A DNA stretch of 64,000 nucleotides from Shewanella sp. NIFS-20-20. GTDB taxonomy: Bacteria > Pseudomonadota > Gammaproteobacteria > Enterobacterales > Shewanellaceae. Shown here one piece after another: positions 27,601-38,462 of the stretch. A program made the translations under genes and the position numbers. The first letter of the stretch is position 1, and each line of letters starts with the position of its first letter. Below the pieces are notes generated by a model. It was not told the origin of the DNA. It searched no databases and saw only the letters and a list, made by a program, of their open reading frames with translations. The stretch lies in contig NZ_JAHUTT010000002.1 in NCBI RefSeq assembly GCF_019209865.1, forward strand, positions 62,001 through 126,000, read 5' to 3'.

Positions 27601-29068
27601 GGTCTCGGTCAAGTTAGTGTCAGAGCCAGGAGTGGGCACCATTGCAACCGGTGTGGCCAAAGCCTATGCCGATATGATCACCATTTCAGGTTATGACGGC
27701 GGTACCGGTGCCAGTCCGATCACCTCAGTCAAATACGCCGGAAGTCCGTGGGAGCTAGGCTTAACCGAAGTCCATCAATCATTGGTCAGCAATGGCTTGC
27801 GCCATAAAATACGACTGCAAGTCGATGGCGGACTCAAAACGGGTCTCGATGTCATCAAAGCCACCATGTTGGGTGCAGAAAGCTTTGGCTTTGGTACCGT
27901 GCCGATGATCGCCTTAGGTTGTAAATACCTGCGTATTTGTCATCTCAATAATTGTGCCACCGGGGTGGCGACTCAAAATCAACAATTACGCAAGAATCAC
28001 TATCACGGTTTGCCAGAGAAGGTCATGAATTACTTTGAATTTATTGCCGAAGAAGTGCGCGAGTATTTAGCTAAGCTCGGCATGACATCACTGGAACAAT
28101 TGGTGGGGCGCAGTGATTTACTGACCATGGCGCCTGGCAATACCAGCAAACATGCCGCGTTAGATTTATCAGCAATATTGTTCCAACCTCAACCCGTAGC
28201 CGGTTGCGGCCGAGTTTGGCAAGAACGTAATCCACCAGAAGATAAAGGATTACTCAATCAAACCATGTTGGCTGACAGCCAAGCGGCCCTGACTTCGCAA
28301 ACCGATGTTGAACTCAGTTATACCATAGCCAATACCGACCGCTCCGTAGGCGCAACCTTATCGGGTGCCATCGCCAGTCAATTTGGACGCCAAGGAGGCA
28401 AGTCGAGCGTCCATGTGAAACTGCAAGGCACCGCAGGGCAAAGCTTTGGCGTTTGGAATAGTGCGGGACTTGATATGACCTTATGTGGCGATGCCAATGA
28501 CTATGTCGGTAAAGGCATGTCTGGTGGCACATTAACCTTGTTCCCGCCGTTAGGAAGCACCTTTAAAACCGAACGCTCGGCCATCATAGGTAATACCTGT
28601 CTTTACGGCGCCACGGGGGGCAAGTTATTTGCCGCGGGAACGGCCGGTGAGCGCTTTTCAGTGCGTAACTCCGGCGCCATTGCCGTGATTGAAGGCGTGG
28701 GTGATAACGCCTGTGAATACATGACTGGTGGCATTGTGGTAGTGCTCGGTAAAACCGGCGCTAACTTTGGTGCTGGCATGACAGGTGGGTTTGCCTATGT
28801 ATTTGATCAATACAATAAATTCGATAAACGCCTCAACCGCGATCTCGTCGATAGCCAAGCCGTGAGTGCCAGTATTCATCAACAACACCTAAAATCATTG
28901 ATAGAGCAACACGTCGCCCTCACCAATAGCGAGCATGCCGCGATGATCCTCAATGATTTTGAAAATTGGATAGACTACTTCGTGTTGGTCAAGCCCAAAA
29001 ATATCGATGCTGCCGACTTATTAAAGCTGGACTCCACCAGCGCTCTATTAGCCGTTAAAGCGGGGTAA
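24620..29068 (+). CDS. gltB: Glutamate synthase (NADPH) large chain
   Basis: Makes two glutamates from glutamine and 2-oxoglutarate; central ammonia assimilation enzyme. 1482 residues. The N-terminal glutaminase nucleophile is Cys13 (in RDNCGFGL), exposed after removal of a short propeptide. The central FMN domain contains GEGGEDPRRF and GTGASPITSVKYAG, and the 3Fe-4S cluster ligands are in CKYLRICHLNNCATGVATQ. The C-terminal beta-helix glycine repeats follow. Starts after GGGAGATTTTCG. gltD follows by 6 bp. Confidence 0.98.
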   Translation: MSLYHPSFERDNCGFGLIAQMDGEPSHRIVRTAIQGLDRMKHRGGVAADGATGDGCGLLMQLPVKFFQAIAEEQEWHLSRKFAVGMLFLSQDPVKADMAKQIIRKELEKETLSIAGWRQVPIDKDALGGTGLSSLPNICQVLINSPIGWREKDLERRLYMARRRIEQQLLHDDDFYIPSLSGQVIVYKGLMMPAALPVFYPDLADIRLQSAICLFHQRFSTNTSPKWPLAQPFRYLAHNGEINTITGNRQWARARAYKFNSPLLPDLQMAAPFVNETGSDSSSLDNMLEMLLSGGMDLFRTMRLLIPPAWQSNPEMDDDLKAFYDFNSMHMEPWDGPAGIVMTNGRHAACAVDRNGLRPSRYVITKDRILTLASEVGIWDYAPDEVIEKGRVGPGELLVLDTLDGRLYQSLEIDNDLKRRHPYRQWMTKNSQTLIPAEQLPQGKLGNSEFSSAKLLQYQKLFGYSREELEQIVWILACKGEEAIGSMGDDTPMAVLSTRQRSIYDYFRQKFAQVTNPPIDPLREKHVMSLNTCIGREQNLFNETTGHAYRVMFGSPILLFSDFNQLMSLDKTNYRADTLNLCYDQEEGLETAIKRITDEAERLARMGTCLLVLSDRAIGSTSLIIPASMAVGAVQQRLVENSLRCDTNIIVETATARDPHHFAVLLGFGATAIYPYLTYESIAALAKRYGEQDTTRLMLNFRDGIDKGLRKIMSKMGISTVGSYRCSQLFEAVGLADDLVDLCFKGVVSRIQGASFEHFEQDQRLLHQLAYQAHLPLPQGGLLKYVEGGEYHSFNPDVVNSLQLALNHKDREAYQRFVDHVDNRPIAVLRDLLTLNTEQTPVALSAVEAAKSLYPRFDTAAMSIGALSPEAHEALAVAMNRLGGRSNSGEGGEDPRRFNSERNSAIKQIASGRFGVTAHYLVNAEVLQIKIAQGAKPGEGGQLPGDKVSVEIAGLRHSRPGVTLISPPPHHDIYSIEDLAQLIFDLKQINPRAMVSVKLVSEPGVGTIATGVAKAYADMITISGYDGGTGASPITSVKYAGSPWELGLTEVHQSLVSNGLRHKIRLQVDGGLKTGLDVIKATMLGAESFGFGTVPMIALGCKYLRICHLNNCATGVATQNQQLRKNHYHGLPEKVMNYFEFIAEEVREYLAKLGMTSLEQLVGRSDLLTMAPGNTSKHAALDLSAILFQPQPVAGCGRVWQERNPPEDKGLLNQTMLADSQAALTSQTDVELSYTIANTDRSVGATLSGAIASQFGRQGGKSSVHVKLQGTAGQSFGVWNSAGLDMTLCGDANDYVGKGMSGGTLTLFPPLGSTFKTERSAIIGNTCLYGATGGKLFAAGTAGERFSVRNSGAIAVIEGVGDNACEYMTGGIVVVLGKTGANFGAGMTGGFAYVFDQYNKFDKRLNRDLVDSQAVSASIHQQHLKSLIEQHVALTNSEHAAMILNDFENWIDYFVLVKPKNIDAADLLKLDSTSALLAVKAG

Positions 29069-30484
<1,416 letters not shown>

Positions 30485-30497
30485 CCACGCCAAATTC

Positions 30498-30527
30498 CCA
30501 AGCCAACAACCTCGGTTGTTGGCTTGG
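30498..30527 (+). terminator. Stem-loop downstream of gltD
   Basis: Perfect 14-bp inverted repeat CCAAGCCAACAACC/GGTTGTTGGCTTGG with a TC loop, 13 bp after the gltD stop. Trailing CTCTTGTTATGTT is only moderately T-rich. Likely terminator of gltBD. Confidence 0.7.
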
Positions 30528-30748
30528 CTCTTGTTATGTTGGCTATTAGGCTAGCTTAGCGACACAAGCGCCTTGAAATACCACGATGTTTGCCCCGCCT
30601 GCTAAGCTTATCAGTCTAAATCCCCAACATTTCCCATCGCCAAACAAACAACCCCCAACCACGACCTAATTAATTGGCCTAAGTACGCTTTTTTCATTGG
30701 CGCAAAAACGCTATAGTACGGGCTTTACTACCTTAACAAGGCATGATG

Positions 30749-31441
30749 ATGAAAATCGGTATTATTGGCGCAATGGAGCCCGAAGTGGTGCACTTGATAG
30801 CCGCCCTCAATGACAGCGTCTCTCACACTATTGCAGGCATTGATTTTGTTGAGGGTGAACTCAACGGCAAACAAGTCATCGTCACTCGCAGTGGCATTGG
30901 TAAGGTCGCGGCCAGCATAGCCACCACTTTATTAATCGACCGTTTTGCCCCTGATGCCGTGATCAACACCGGCAGTGCGGGTGGCTTTGTCGATACCTTA
31001 GCCATTGGCGATATCGTTATTTCGAGCGAAGTCCGCCATCACGATGTCGATGTAACGGCATTTGGTTATGAAATCGGGCAAATGGCGCAACAACCGGCGG
31101 CGTTTATTGCTGATGCCAACTTAGTTGCTGCCGCCAAAGCGGCCATCGCCGAGCTGGGTGAAGTGCAAGCCATTGAAGGCTTAATTACCACTGGTGATAG
31201 CTTCATTTGTGATCCCGCCCGCACCAAAATCATGTTGGAGCACTTCCCGACGATGGCAGCCTGTGAAATGGAAGGCGCAGCGATTGCGCAGACATGTCAC
31301 CAGTTCAAGGTTCCGTTCGTGGTCATCCGCTCATTAAGCGATAACGCCAATAATGACTCGCCCGTGGACTTCGATGCTTACATAGTCAAAGCCGGATATC
31401 ACTCGGCATTAATGGTGATGGCGCTCTTAAAACAGCTCTAA
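30749..31441 (+). CDS. mtnN: 5'-methylthioadenosine/S-adenosylhomocysteine nucleosidase
   Basis: Hydrolyses methylthioadenosine and S-adenosylhomocysteine to adenine and thioribose/ribosyl-homocysteine; part of methionine salvage and AI-2 formation. The third of three consecutive ATGs (30749) is chosen because AAGG is 8 bp upstream and it gives [13 protein letters not shown] as in E. coli; 230 residues. Catalytic motifs: Glu in [15 protein letters not shown], and the general acid Asp in RSLSDNAN. Followed after 16 bp by a CbiB-like gene. Confidence 0.97.
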   Translation: MKIGIIGAMEPEVVHLIAALNDSVSHTIAGIDFVEGELNGKQVIVTRSGIGKVAASIATTLLIDRFAPDAVINTGSAGGFVDTLAIGDIVISSEVRHHDVDVTAFGYEIGQMAQQPAAFIADANLVAAAKAAIAELGEVQAIEGLITTGDSFICDPARTKIMLEHFPTMAACEMEGAAIAQTCHQFKVPFVVIRSLSDNANNDSPVDFDAYIVKAGYHSALMVMALLKQL

Positions 31442-31457
31442 TCCCATAGAGAAGATT

Positions 31458-32438
31458 ATGGATAATCAGGTCATCAATACCTTACTCACCCAAGACGCCG
31501 AACTCATCGGCAGCTTTGCCATGGTGTTGGTGACCTTAGTCCTAGCCTACCAATTCCCCTTATCCCCAGCATGGACGCCGACTTACTATTGGCAAAGATT
31601 AGCCCGCAGTTTAGCTGACAAAACCTGTCGCCCGACCAACTCGCGCTTTCAGCAAAATCTTGCCGGCACCTTGGCCGCCTTACTCTTGATCGTCCCCTTT
31701 TGGTTAATCATGGTGTTATTGCCGACTCTGGCCTATTACCCCTGGTTTTTTGAAGGCATCATTCTGTATATCAGCTTGATTGGGGTCCAAGTCAACCGCG
31801 TGGCCACAGCGATTCAAACGCAATTATTAGTGGGCAATAAAGCATTAGCTAAGTTACAACTGCACTCGTTAGTGAATGTCGATACCCAAGCCTTATCGGT
31901 CATTGGCATCAGTAAACTCACCATTGAATCACAACTCACCACTCCGGCTCGTACTTTACTCACCTGTCTATGCTACTTTCCTATCGGTGGGGTGGCCTTG
32001 GTGCTCTTGGCCAGAATGGTCAATGAACTTGCATTTTGCTGGCCAATTCAACACCCGAGGTATCACGCCTTTGCTCAGTCGATTACTCGCCTCAATCGAG
32101 TATTGCAATGGTTACCCGAGCTGGTGTGGCAATGGGTGATGGCCATCTTGAATCATCAAAGCTTACCTCTCAAAGCACTGGCGAGCACCCGCGGCGAGTC
32201 ACAACTGCCCACAAGCCTCACCATCGGGGCTCGCAGTTTAACCACGCGCTTAGGCGGACCTGTGATGTTTGATGGCCATAAAGTGTCTAGGACAAAAATT
32301 GATTACGGCACTGAGCCCTATGCCGCGACCATCGCCCAAGCCGCGAGCTTGGTGCGACGCAGCCAACTATTTATCATCTGTTTATGCAGCAGCTTACCAC
32401 TGGTGTGGATCTCGCTGCGTGTAATCGCTAGCTCATAG
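31458..32438 (+). CDS. CobD/CbiB-like cobalamin biosynthesis family membrane protein
   Basis: 326-residue membrane protein with about four hydrophobic segments. Weak but recognisable CbiB features: the C-terminal LTTRLGGPVMFDGHKVSRTKIDYG resembles the RLGGP...G signature of adenosylcobinamide-phosphate synthase. No other cobalamin gene is near, and such isolated relatives are common in Shewanella, so a true CbiB reaction is doubtful. It follows mtnN by 16 bp and is followed after 8 bp by the next gene, so this is one operon. Confidence 0.6.
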   Translation: MDNQVINTLLTQDAELIGSFAMVLVTLVLAYQFPLSPAWTPTYYWQRLARSLADKTCRPTNSRFQQNLAGTLAALLLIVPFWLIMVLLPTLAYYPWFFEGIILYISLIGVQVNRVATAIQTQLLVGNKALAKLQLHSLVNVDTQALSVIGISKLTIESQLTTPARTLLTCLCYFPIGGVALVLLARMVNELAFCWPIQHPRYHAFAQSITRLNRVLQWLPELVWQWVMAILNHQSLPLKALASTRGESQLPTSLTIGARSLTTRLGGPVMFDGHKVSRTKIDYGTEPYAATIAQAASLVRRSQLFIICLCSSLPLVWISLRVIASS

Positions 32439-32446
32439 GACGCGTT

Positions 32447-32839
32447 ATGCTCATCGATGTTGCTCCCTTGTCTTTAACGACACCGGCATTATTATTTCCA
32501 GCGATTTCTTTATTGTTGCTAGCCTACACCAATCGATTTTTCTCGTTAGCCGCGCTGATTCGTAATTTCAGTGGCAGTAAGGTGCCGGTACAACAAGCTC
32601 AAATTAAAAACTTGCGGCAACGCATCAGCCTGATCCGCCGCATGCAAGAAGCGGGCGTTCTCAGTTTTGCCCTGTGCGTACTGAGTATGATGATGATTTA
32701 TTTAGGCTTTAATAAGAGTGGTTCTTTGGTGTTCGGCGCCAGTTTATTGTTGCTCTTGTATTCGTTAATTTTATCTGTGGTTGAAATCCGTATTTCAGTG
32801 GATGCCTTGAATATTCATTTAAAGGAAATGAGCCAATAA
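32447..32839 (+). CDS. DUF2721 family membrane protein
   Basis: 130 residues with two or three membrane helices (about 10-28, 71-90 and 93-113) and a basic cytoplasmic segment between (QAQIKNLRQRISLIRRMQ). This arrangement matches DUF2721 (PF11026). No function known. Its TAA overlaps the start of the next gene (TAATG), so translation is probably coupled. Confidence 0.8.
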   Translation: MLIDVAPLSLTTPALLFPAISLLLLAYTNRFFSLAALIRNFSGSKVPVQQAQIKNLRQRISLIRRMQEAGVLSFALCVLSMMMIYLGFNKSGSLVFGASLLLLLYSLILSVVEIRISVDALNIHLKEMSQ

Positions 32840-33474
32840 TGATGACGCACGTCAGTTGGATCTATGTCTTTGATATGGCTGGTACCGCAGTGTTTGCACT
32901 CACCGGAGCCTTAGCTGCCGCAAAACATCGTATGGACCCATTTGGGGTGATCGTACTGGCCGCCGTCACTGCCGTTGGCGGCGGTAGCATCCGCGATGCC
33001 TTGATTGGCGCAACGCCTGTGTTTTGGTTAACTGATAGTAATTACCTGATTTGTATATTACTAACCGTATTTATGACACGATTAATGGTTCGCTATCCCG
33101 CCAAAATTAACCCGTTATTGCTGCCAATCGCCGATGCCTTTGGCTTAGCATTATTTACTATCATCGGGGTTGAAAAAGCACTGGATTATGGTATTTCTGG
33201 GATGGGAAGTGTGGTGATGGGCTTGATCACTGGCGTTGGAGGCGGCATTATTCGAGACATGTTATGCCGCAAAGTACCGTTAGTACTGCGCAGCGAGATT
33301 TATGCTACCGCTGCAATACTCGGCGCCATCACTTACAGCCTAGGTGTTAGCTTGGCGATGCCTAATACCCTTGCCACTGTGCTGGCCATGTTGGTGACCT
33401 TAAGCATTCGTTTAGCCGCCATTCGCTGGAACTTAAGCTTGCCGGCGTTTAATACTGACTCGAAGAGATTTTAG
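32839..33474 (+). CDS. TRIC-type cation channel family protein (UPF0126/YicG)
   Basis: 211 residues, seven hydrophobic helices formed by a duplicated three-helix unit. Each repeat has a glycine motif: AVGGGSIRDALIG in the first and GVGGGIIRDMLCRKVPLVLR in the second, as in trimeric intracellular cation (TRIC) channel relatives. E. coli YicG belongs here; some members have been linked to glycine transport or to K+ flux. Two candidate starts, 32839 and 32842. Confidence 0.85.
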   Translation: MMTHVSWIYVFDMAGTAVFALTGALAAAKHRMDPFGVIVLAAVTAVGGGSIRDALIGATPVFWLTDSNYLICILLTVFMTRLMVRYPAKINPLLLPIADAFGLALFTIIGVEKALDYGISGMGSVVMGLITGVGGGIIRDMLCRKVPLVLRSEIYATAAILGAITYSLGVSLAMPNTLATVLAMLVTLSIRLAAIRWNLSLPAFNTDSKRF

Positions 33475-33475
33475 T

Positions 33476-33946
33476 GTGAAATTTTTGTACTTCATTTTGC
33501 TAGTTGTCAGTGGCCCGTTATGGGCGAGTGGGGAAATGCCACAAGAGCAGCAACTGGCCATGACCTATATGCAGGCCTTATCCGAACATAACTATGAAGC
33601 TCTCTATAGTTTTTATGATAGGGAAACTGTCTTTAATGACCGCACCGCTGGACGTGAATATATTGGTGAACGCCATATTATTGAGTTTCTCAAACGTGCT
33701 CATCAAGGGGTGCTTGAATATGGCTTCAATGTCGAGCATATGTACAATTCAGGCTCGTTAGTCGTGATGATCGGGAGTTACCAGTTCAAAGGCCCAGGCG
33801 ATCTGTTTGGCAAACCTGGCAAAATCATTAATATCGCGATCCCAGGCGTTACCACACTCAAGTTAGACATGGTGACAGAGCGAGTCAAAGAACACTTAGA
33901 CTTGATTGATTACCAAACGATGCAAGACCAATTACAAACTCAATAG
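33476..33946 (+). CDS. Secreted NTF2/SnoaL-like protein
   Basis: 156 residues from a GTG that nearly abuts the previous stop. Signal peptide MKFLYFILLVVSGPLWA with cleavage about residue 17. The mature part has the fold pattern of a SnoaL/NTF2-like domain (LAMTYMQALSEHNYEALYSF helix, later VVMIGSYQF strand). Ligand unknown. It may be translated with the upstream TRIC gene. No catalytic residues assigned. Confidence 0.65.
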   Translation: MKFLYFILLVVSGPLWASGEMPQEQQLAMTYMQALSEHNYEALYSFYDRETVFNDRTAGREYIGERHIIEFLKRAHQGVLEYGFNVEHMYNSGSLVVMIGSYQFKGPGDLFGKPGKIINIAIPGVTTLKLDMVTERVKEHLDLIDYQTMQDQLQTQ

Positions 33947-34091
33947 TCCCCACTCCACGCCCGGCTCACGAAGCTATTTATTCGCTATCCGTGACGATGG
34001 TTATCGTTTGAACTAAATATCATATTTCGGTTGGAACCTATCGCATTCCTGAGAGTCAAAATGGATATTTGATTTGATAAAATGCTTATAA

Positions 34092-34532
34092 ATGAATTTA
34101 TTAGCCAACATTTTCAAACCTATGTTGCAGTGGTTAATTCGCGCGATATCGCTGAGCATAGCCTTAGTTATACCCCAGTATGGTGTCGCGGCCACGCCCG
34201 CCGCCAATGACCCAATTGTCGTGTCATTCGCCCTAAGACCCGTGCATCATTTCAACCAACGACTGGATGACGCACAACAGCTAGGCAAACCCTGGGCACA
34301 GTCACCACAACAAATCGCTAAAATCTATGCGGGCCAATCCTTTGAGACCATCAAGCACAACATTGAAGGCCAGTATCATGACTACTATTTACTGAGCCCA
34401 GCCACGAAGGAAGAGCCGCAAATGTTGTTAATCGTGACTCTCGACAGTCAACACGGCTGGCATCTTCACCGAGCCAGTTTAAGCTGGCGTTGTCAATCTC
34501 AAGCGGTGTTCTCAACTCAAGCCTGCCAATAA
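34092..34532 (+). CDS. Hypothetical secreted protein
   Basis: 146 residues. A hydrophobic segment (AISLSIALVIPQYGVA) preceded by a basic stretch suggests a signal peptide; starting at the internal Met (34122) would give a cleaner one, and neither start has a good Shine-Dalgarno. The mature part has two cysteines near its C-terminus (SWRCQSQAVFSTQACQ) that could form a disulfide. I do not recognise the family. It is convergent with tyrS and shares a bidirectional hairpin. Confidence 0.5.
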   Translation: MNLLANIFKPMLQWLIRAISLSIALVIPQYGVAATPAANDPIVVSFALRPVHHFNQRLDDAQQLGKPWAQSPQQIAKIYAGQSFETIKHNIEGQYHDYYLLSPATKEEPQMLLIVTLDSQHGWHLHRASLSWRCQSQAVFSTQACQ

Positions 34533-34534
34533 CA

Positions 34535-34561
34535 ACAATGCCAGCGAACTGCTGGCATTGT
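34535..34561. terminator. Bidirectional terminator between the secreted protein and tyrS
   Basis: Perfect 11-bp arms ACAATGCCAGC/GCTGGCATTGT with a GAACT loop in the 48-bp gap between two convergent stops. Plus side continues GAGGTTTAAATGG, minus side TGTTATTGGC; neither is strongly T-rich. Confidence 0.6.
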
Positions 34562-34580
34562 GAGGTTTAAATGGCTTAGC

Positions 34581-35777
34581 TTATGCCAAGGTCACCTTAG
34601 CAAATTTGCGCTTACCCACTTGCAATACACACACCATGGGCGCGCTAAGCTGCAACTTGGTGTCTTCAAGCTTTTGACCGTCCATCTTGACTGCGCCTTG
34701 TTTGATCATGCGCATAGCGTCAGACGTCGAACCCACTAAGCCTGCGTCTTTAAGTACATTGGCAATGGCCATACCGTCACCGGCGGCTAAGGTCACTTCC
34801 TCGATATCCTCAGGGATAGCGCCCTTCTGAAAACGAGCCACAAAGTTTTCCAAGGCTTTGACGGCCGCTGCGTCGTCATGGAAGCGAGCGATGATCTCTT
34901 GAGCTAACGCCACTTTAGCATCACGAGGATTAGCCCCTGCCGCGACATCGGCTTTGAGCTGTTCAATGTCGGTCAAAGGACGGAAAGACAACAACTCATA
35001 GTAACGCCACATCAACTCATCAGAAATCGACATGATTTTACCGAACATCTCATCCGGCGCTTCACTGACGCCAATATAGTTGTGCGCCGACTTAGACATT
35101 TTCTTCACGCCGTCTAAGCCTTCGAGCAATGGCATCATGATCACTGTCTGCGGCTTTTGGCCGGCAGACTTTTGCAATTCACGGCCCATCAACAAGTTAA
35201 ATTTCTGGTCGGTACCGCCTAACTCAACGTCAGCTTCTAAGGCAACCGAATCATAGCCTTGCAACAATGGGTACATAAACTCATGAATGGCAATGGATTG
35301 ACCGCCAGCATAACGCTTTTTAAAGTCATCGCGTTCCATCATGCGAGCCACGGTTTGCTGAGACGCTAAGCGGATCATGCCCGCAGCTCCTAAGCTTTCA
35401 AGCCAACTTGAGTTGAACTCGATTCGAGTTTTGGCCGGATCTAAAATTTTATAGACTTGCTCTTTATAAGTTTCAGCATTCGCGAGCACTTGGTCACGGG
35501 TCAGCGGCGGGCGAGTGCTATTTTTGCCTGAAGGATCACCCACCATGCCAGTGAAGTCACCAATTAAGAAAATAACCTCATGACCCAGCTCCTGAAAAGT
35601 ACGCATTTTATTCAGAATAACTGTATGACCAAGATGAATATCAGGCGCGGTCGGATCGGCGCCTAATTTAATCCGTAACGGCCGCCCTTCTTTCAGTTTT
35701 TCCAGCAGATCTGCTTCCAGCAAAATCTCATCTGTACCACGTTTAATTTCTGCCAATACTTGGTCTAAATCCGCCAT
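34581..35777 (-). CDS. tyrS: Tyrosyl-tRNA synthetase
   Basis: Class I synthetase charging tRNA-Tyr. 398 residues. HIGH-like HLGH at 48-51 in [12 protein letters not shown], and KMSKS in [14 protein letters not shown]-terminal S4-type RNA-binding segment ([20 protein letters not shown]) completes it. This is the shorter TyrRS type (TyrZ-like) rather than the 424-residue E. coli form, normal in Shewanella and Pseudomonas. Divergent from the M23 endopeptidase gene, 120 bp apart, as in relatives. Confidence 0.96.
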   Translation of the reverse strand: MADLDQVLAEIKRGTDEILLEADLLEKLKEGRPLRIKLGADPTAPDIHLGHTVILNKMRTFQELGHEVIFLIGDFTGMVGDPSGKNSTRPPLTRDQVLANAETYKEQVYKILDPAKTRIEFNSSWLESLGAAGMIRLASQQTVARMMERDDFKKRYAGGQSIAIHEFMYPLLQGYDSVALEADVELGGTDQKFNLLMGRELQKSAGQKPQTVIMMPLLEGLDGVKKMSKSAHNYIGVSEAPDEMFGKIMSISDELMWRYYELLSFRPLTDIEQLKADVAAGANPRDAKVALAQEIIARFHDDAAAVKALENFVARFQKGAIPEDIEEVTLAAGDGMAIANVLKDAGLVGSTSDAMRMIKQGAVKMDGQKLEDTKLQLSAPMVCVLQVGKRKFAKVTLA

Positions 35778-35900
35778 TGCCGCCGCTACTCCTCAGAGCC
35801 AAAAAAATCAAAAGAGCTATGTTACTTGTTAGCCTGAGCAAATGAAAGTGTGTACACTAACTCTAGAGTCGCTATTCACCGGAATTTGGTATCTGCATCA

Positions 35901-37322
35901 ATGGCAAAGCTTATTACCCTGATCAAACTGTTACCCAAAATGCACCAAATATTGCTCAGTTTGTTATTGTTGATCATCTTAGTAATATTTATGTTGCCAG
36001 CAGAGCAGTCTACGGCCAGCCAACAAGCGCATAAATCCGTGTCCCAAACAGACCAGCCACAGGCATTTGATACCCCCTTGGCATTTCGCGCGCCAACGCC
36101 CCCCGGTGCCAGCACGCCAACCGCATTACTCACGGCCAGAGATCAAGCCCCAGCCATCGCTGACACCCCGGCGCTAGCGACGGATACACCCGAGTTAGTC
36201 ACCGAGTTTGGACCACAATTAAATAGTCAACAGGTAACGGTTAAGCCCGGCGATACCTTAGCGGCGATTTTTCAACGTGCCGGTTACAGTGCACGCGATG
36301 TATATGATATTACCCAAGTTAAGTCTGCCAAGCCTTACCTGTTAAAGTTAATGCCCGGCGACACCCTAATATTATTCAGTGATGAAGACGGCAAATTAGC
36401 CGGCCTTGACCGCCAAATTGATGCCATCAGCACCCTGCTTATCCGCAAACAATTCGATGGTAAATTTAGCGCCGAGGTAGAGACTAAATCGGTAGAGCGC
36501 CGGCAGCGCTTTGCCCATGCCACTATTAAATCCAATTTTTGGAATGCTGCAGTCAGCGCCGGATTATCGCCAGGGCAAATCATGGAATTGGCCAACCTCT
36601 TTGGTTGGGATATCGATTTTGCGCTTGATCTGCGTGCCGGTGATAGCTTCACCTTAATTTATGACGATGAATATGCCGACGGTGAGTTTCTGCGCAGTGG
36701 CGACATATTAGCGGCCGAATTTGTTAACCAAGGGGATCGCTACACTGCGGTTCGATATACCGATGGCCAATATTATTCCGAATCTGGCAACAGCATGCGT
36801 AAGGCATTTTTACGCTCCCCAGTGGATTTTAAATACGTCAGCTCCAACTTTAACCCCAAACGCTTGCATCCAGTCACGGGGCGAGTAAAAGCTCATCGAG
36901 GGGTCGACTATGTGGCTGCCGTCGGCACGCCCATTAAAGCCGCGGGCAGCGGACGTGTGATTGAGGCTGGCTATAACCAGTACAATGGTAACTATGTCTT
37001 TATTAAACATAATGACACCTATACCACCAAGTATTTACACCTCAAGTCGAAAAAGGTGAAGCGTGGCCAAAGCGTCAAGCAAGGCCAAGTCATCGGTACT
37101 TTGGGCGCCACCGGCCGAGTAACAGGGGCTCATTTGCATTACGAGTTCATTGTTAATGGCGTACACCGAAACCCAAGAACTATCAACTTACCTAAAGCCG
37201 AGTCGATTGCGCGTAGCCAAAAACAGGATTTCTTAGTGCTGAGTCAGCAACTGATGGCAAAATTAGGCAAATATCAATCATCATTACCGGCGCAAACCAC
37301 GGCGTTAGCCAACGAGAATTAA
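35901..37322 (+). CDS. M23 peptidoglycan endopeptidase with OapA-like domain
   Basis: Envelope metallo-endopeptidase similar to MepM/YebA. Start taken at the ATG at 35901 (473 residues, [13 protein letters not shown] before the anchor helix); a GTG at 35850 would add 17 residues. One N-terminal membrane anchor, a linker rich in A/T/P, a LysM/OapA-like domain ([18 protein letters not shown]), then peptidase family M23. Zinc and catalytic residues: HRGVDYVA and AHLHYEF motifs, plus the glycine-rich LGATGRVTG. It precedes anmK by one base, an operon devoted to cell-wall turnover and recycling. Confidence 0.92.
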   Translation: MAKLITLIKLLPKMHQILLSLLLLIILVIFMLPAEQSTASQQAHKSVSQTDQPQAFDTPLAFRAPTPPGASTPTALLTARDQAPAIADTPALATDTPELVTEFGPQLNSQQVTVKPGDTLAAIFQRAGYSARDVYDITQVKSAKPYLLKLMPGDTLILFSDEDGKLAGLDRQIDAISTLLIRKQFDGKFSAEVETKSVERRQRFAHATIKSNFWNAAVSAGLSPGQIMELANLFGWDIDFALDLRAGDSFTLIYDDEYADGEFLRSGDILAAEFVNQGDRYTAVRYTDGQYYSESGNSMRKAFLRSPVDFKYVSSNFNPKRLHPVTGRVKAHRGVDYVAAVGTPIKAAGSGRVIEAGYNQYNGNYVFIKHNDTYTTKYLHLKSKKVKRGQSVKQGQVIGTLGATGRVTGAHLHYEFIVNGVHRNPRTINLPKAESIARSQKQDFLVLSQQLMAKLGKYQSSLPAQTTALANEN

Positions 37323-37323
37323 T

Positions 37324-38424
37324 ATGACCGCACTGTATATTGGCATCATGTCAGGCACCAGCATGGATGGTGTTGATACCGTCCTCGTTGATTTTAGTGG
37401 CACGCCGCAACTAGTCTGCGCTCATAGCGAGGTGATGCCTGATCATTTACGCAAAGGGTTGCAGCGATTGTGCCAGCCTGCGAGCGATGAAATTAACCGC
37501 TTAGGCCGGTTAGATCGCACCGTCGCCGAGTTATGTGCCAAAGCGACCAATGCCCTGCTTAAAAAGGCGGGCGTGAGTCCTTCCCAAGTCACCGCGATTG
37601 GTTGTCATGGTCAAACCATACGACATATGCCCAATCTAGAGGTGAGCTTTACCCTGCAAATTGGCGATCCTAATACCTTGGCGGTCTTGACCGGCATTGA
37701 TGTGATTGCCGATTTTCGCCGCAAGGATATTGCCTTAGGTGGACAAGGCGCCCCACTAGTACCGGCCTTTCATCAACAAGTCTTTGCCAGTAAATCGGCG
37801 CGAATGATAGTCAACATTGGCGGCATGGCCAATATTACCTATTTACCGGGAAATGCCGAGCAAGTTTTAGGCTTTGATACCGGACCTGGCAATGTACTTA
37901 TCGATTATTGGATGCAACAGTGTCATCAGCAACCCTATGACAAAGATGGTGATTTCGCTAAACAAGGCCAGACTGACTTGGACCTGTTGCAGCAAATGTT
38001 ATCCCATAGCTATTTTGCCCAACCTTACCCTAAAAGCACCGGCCGCGAGTTATTTAATCAAGCTTGGTTATCCCACCAGCTTGCTGACTTCTCGCATTTA
38101 GCCGATGCCGATATCCAGTCAAGCTTACTGGACTTGACCTGCCATAGCATTGCCAACGATATCACCGCCATCGACCCTAACGCCCAAGTATTTATTTGTG
38201 GCGGCGGTGCGTTTAACGGTGAATTAATGCGTCGATTACAACGACTCTTGCCGAGTCAAGCTGTGCTAACAACCGAACAGTTAGGGGTATCGCCAACTTG
38301 GGTTGAAGCCATCGCCTTTGCATGGTTAGCCTTGCGCTTTAAACAAGGCTTATGCGCCAATTTACCGGCAGTCACCGGCGCCAATCGTCCCGGCATATTA
38401 GGGGCCCTGTATTGTGCCCAATAA
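37324..38424 (+). CDS. anmK: Anhydro-N-acetylmuramic acid kinase
   Basis: Phosphorylates and opens 1,6-anhydro-MurNAc released by lytic transglycosylases to give MurNAc-6-phosphate, a peptidoglycan recycling step. 366 residues (E. coli 369). Signature [16 protein letters not shown] at the N-terminus, GHGQTIRH-like [19 protein letters not shown] and the phosphate-binding ICGGGAFN. Tightly linked to the M23 endopeptidase gene. Confidence 0.97.
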   Translation: MTALYIGIMSGTSMDGVDTVLVDFSGTPQLVCAHSEVMPDHLRKGLQRLCQPASDEINRLGRLDRTVAELCAKATNALLKKAGVSPSQVTAIGCHGQTIRHMPNLEVSFTLQIGDPNTLAVLTGIDVIADFRRKDIALGGQGAPLVPAFHQQVFASKSARMIVNIGGMANITYLPGNAEQVLGFDTGPGNVLIDYWMQQCHQQPYDKDGDFAKQGQTDLDLLQQMLSHSYFAQPYPKSTGRELFNQAWLSHQLADFSHLADADIQSSLLDLTCHSIANDITAIDPNAQVFICGGGAFNGELMRRLQRLLPSQAVLTTEQLGVSPTWVEAIAFAWLALRFKQGLCANLPAVTGANRPGILGALYCAQ

Positions 38425-38462
38425 TCTTCCAGTGTCAGGGGCTAAGTCAGCTGCTAACGCTA

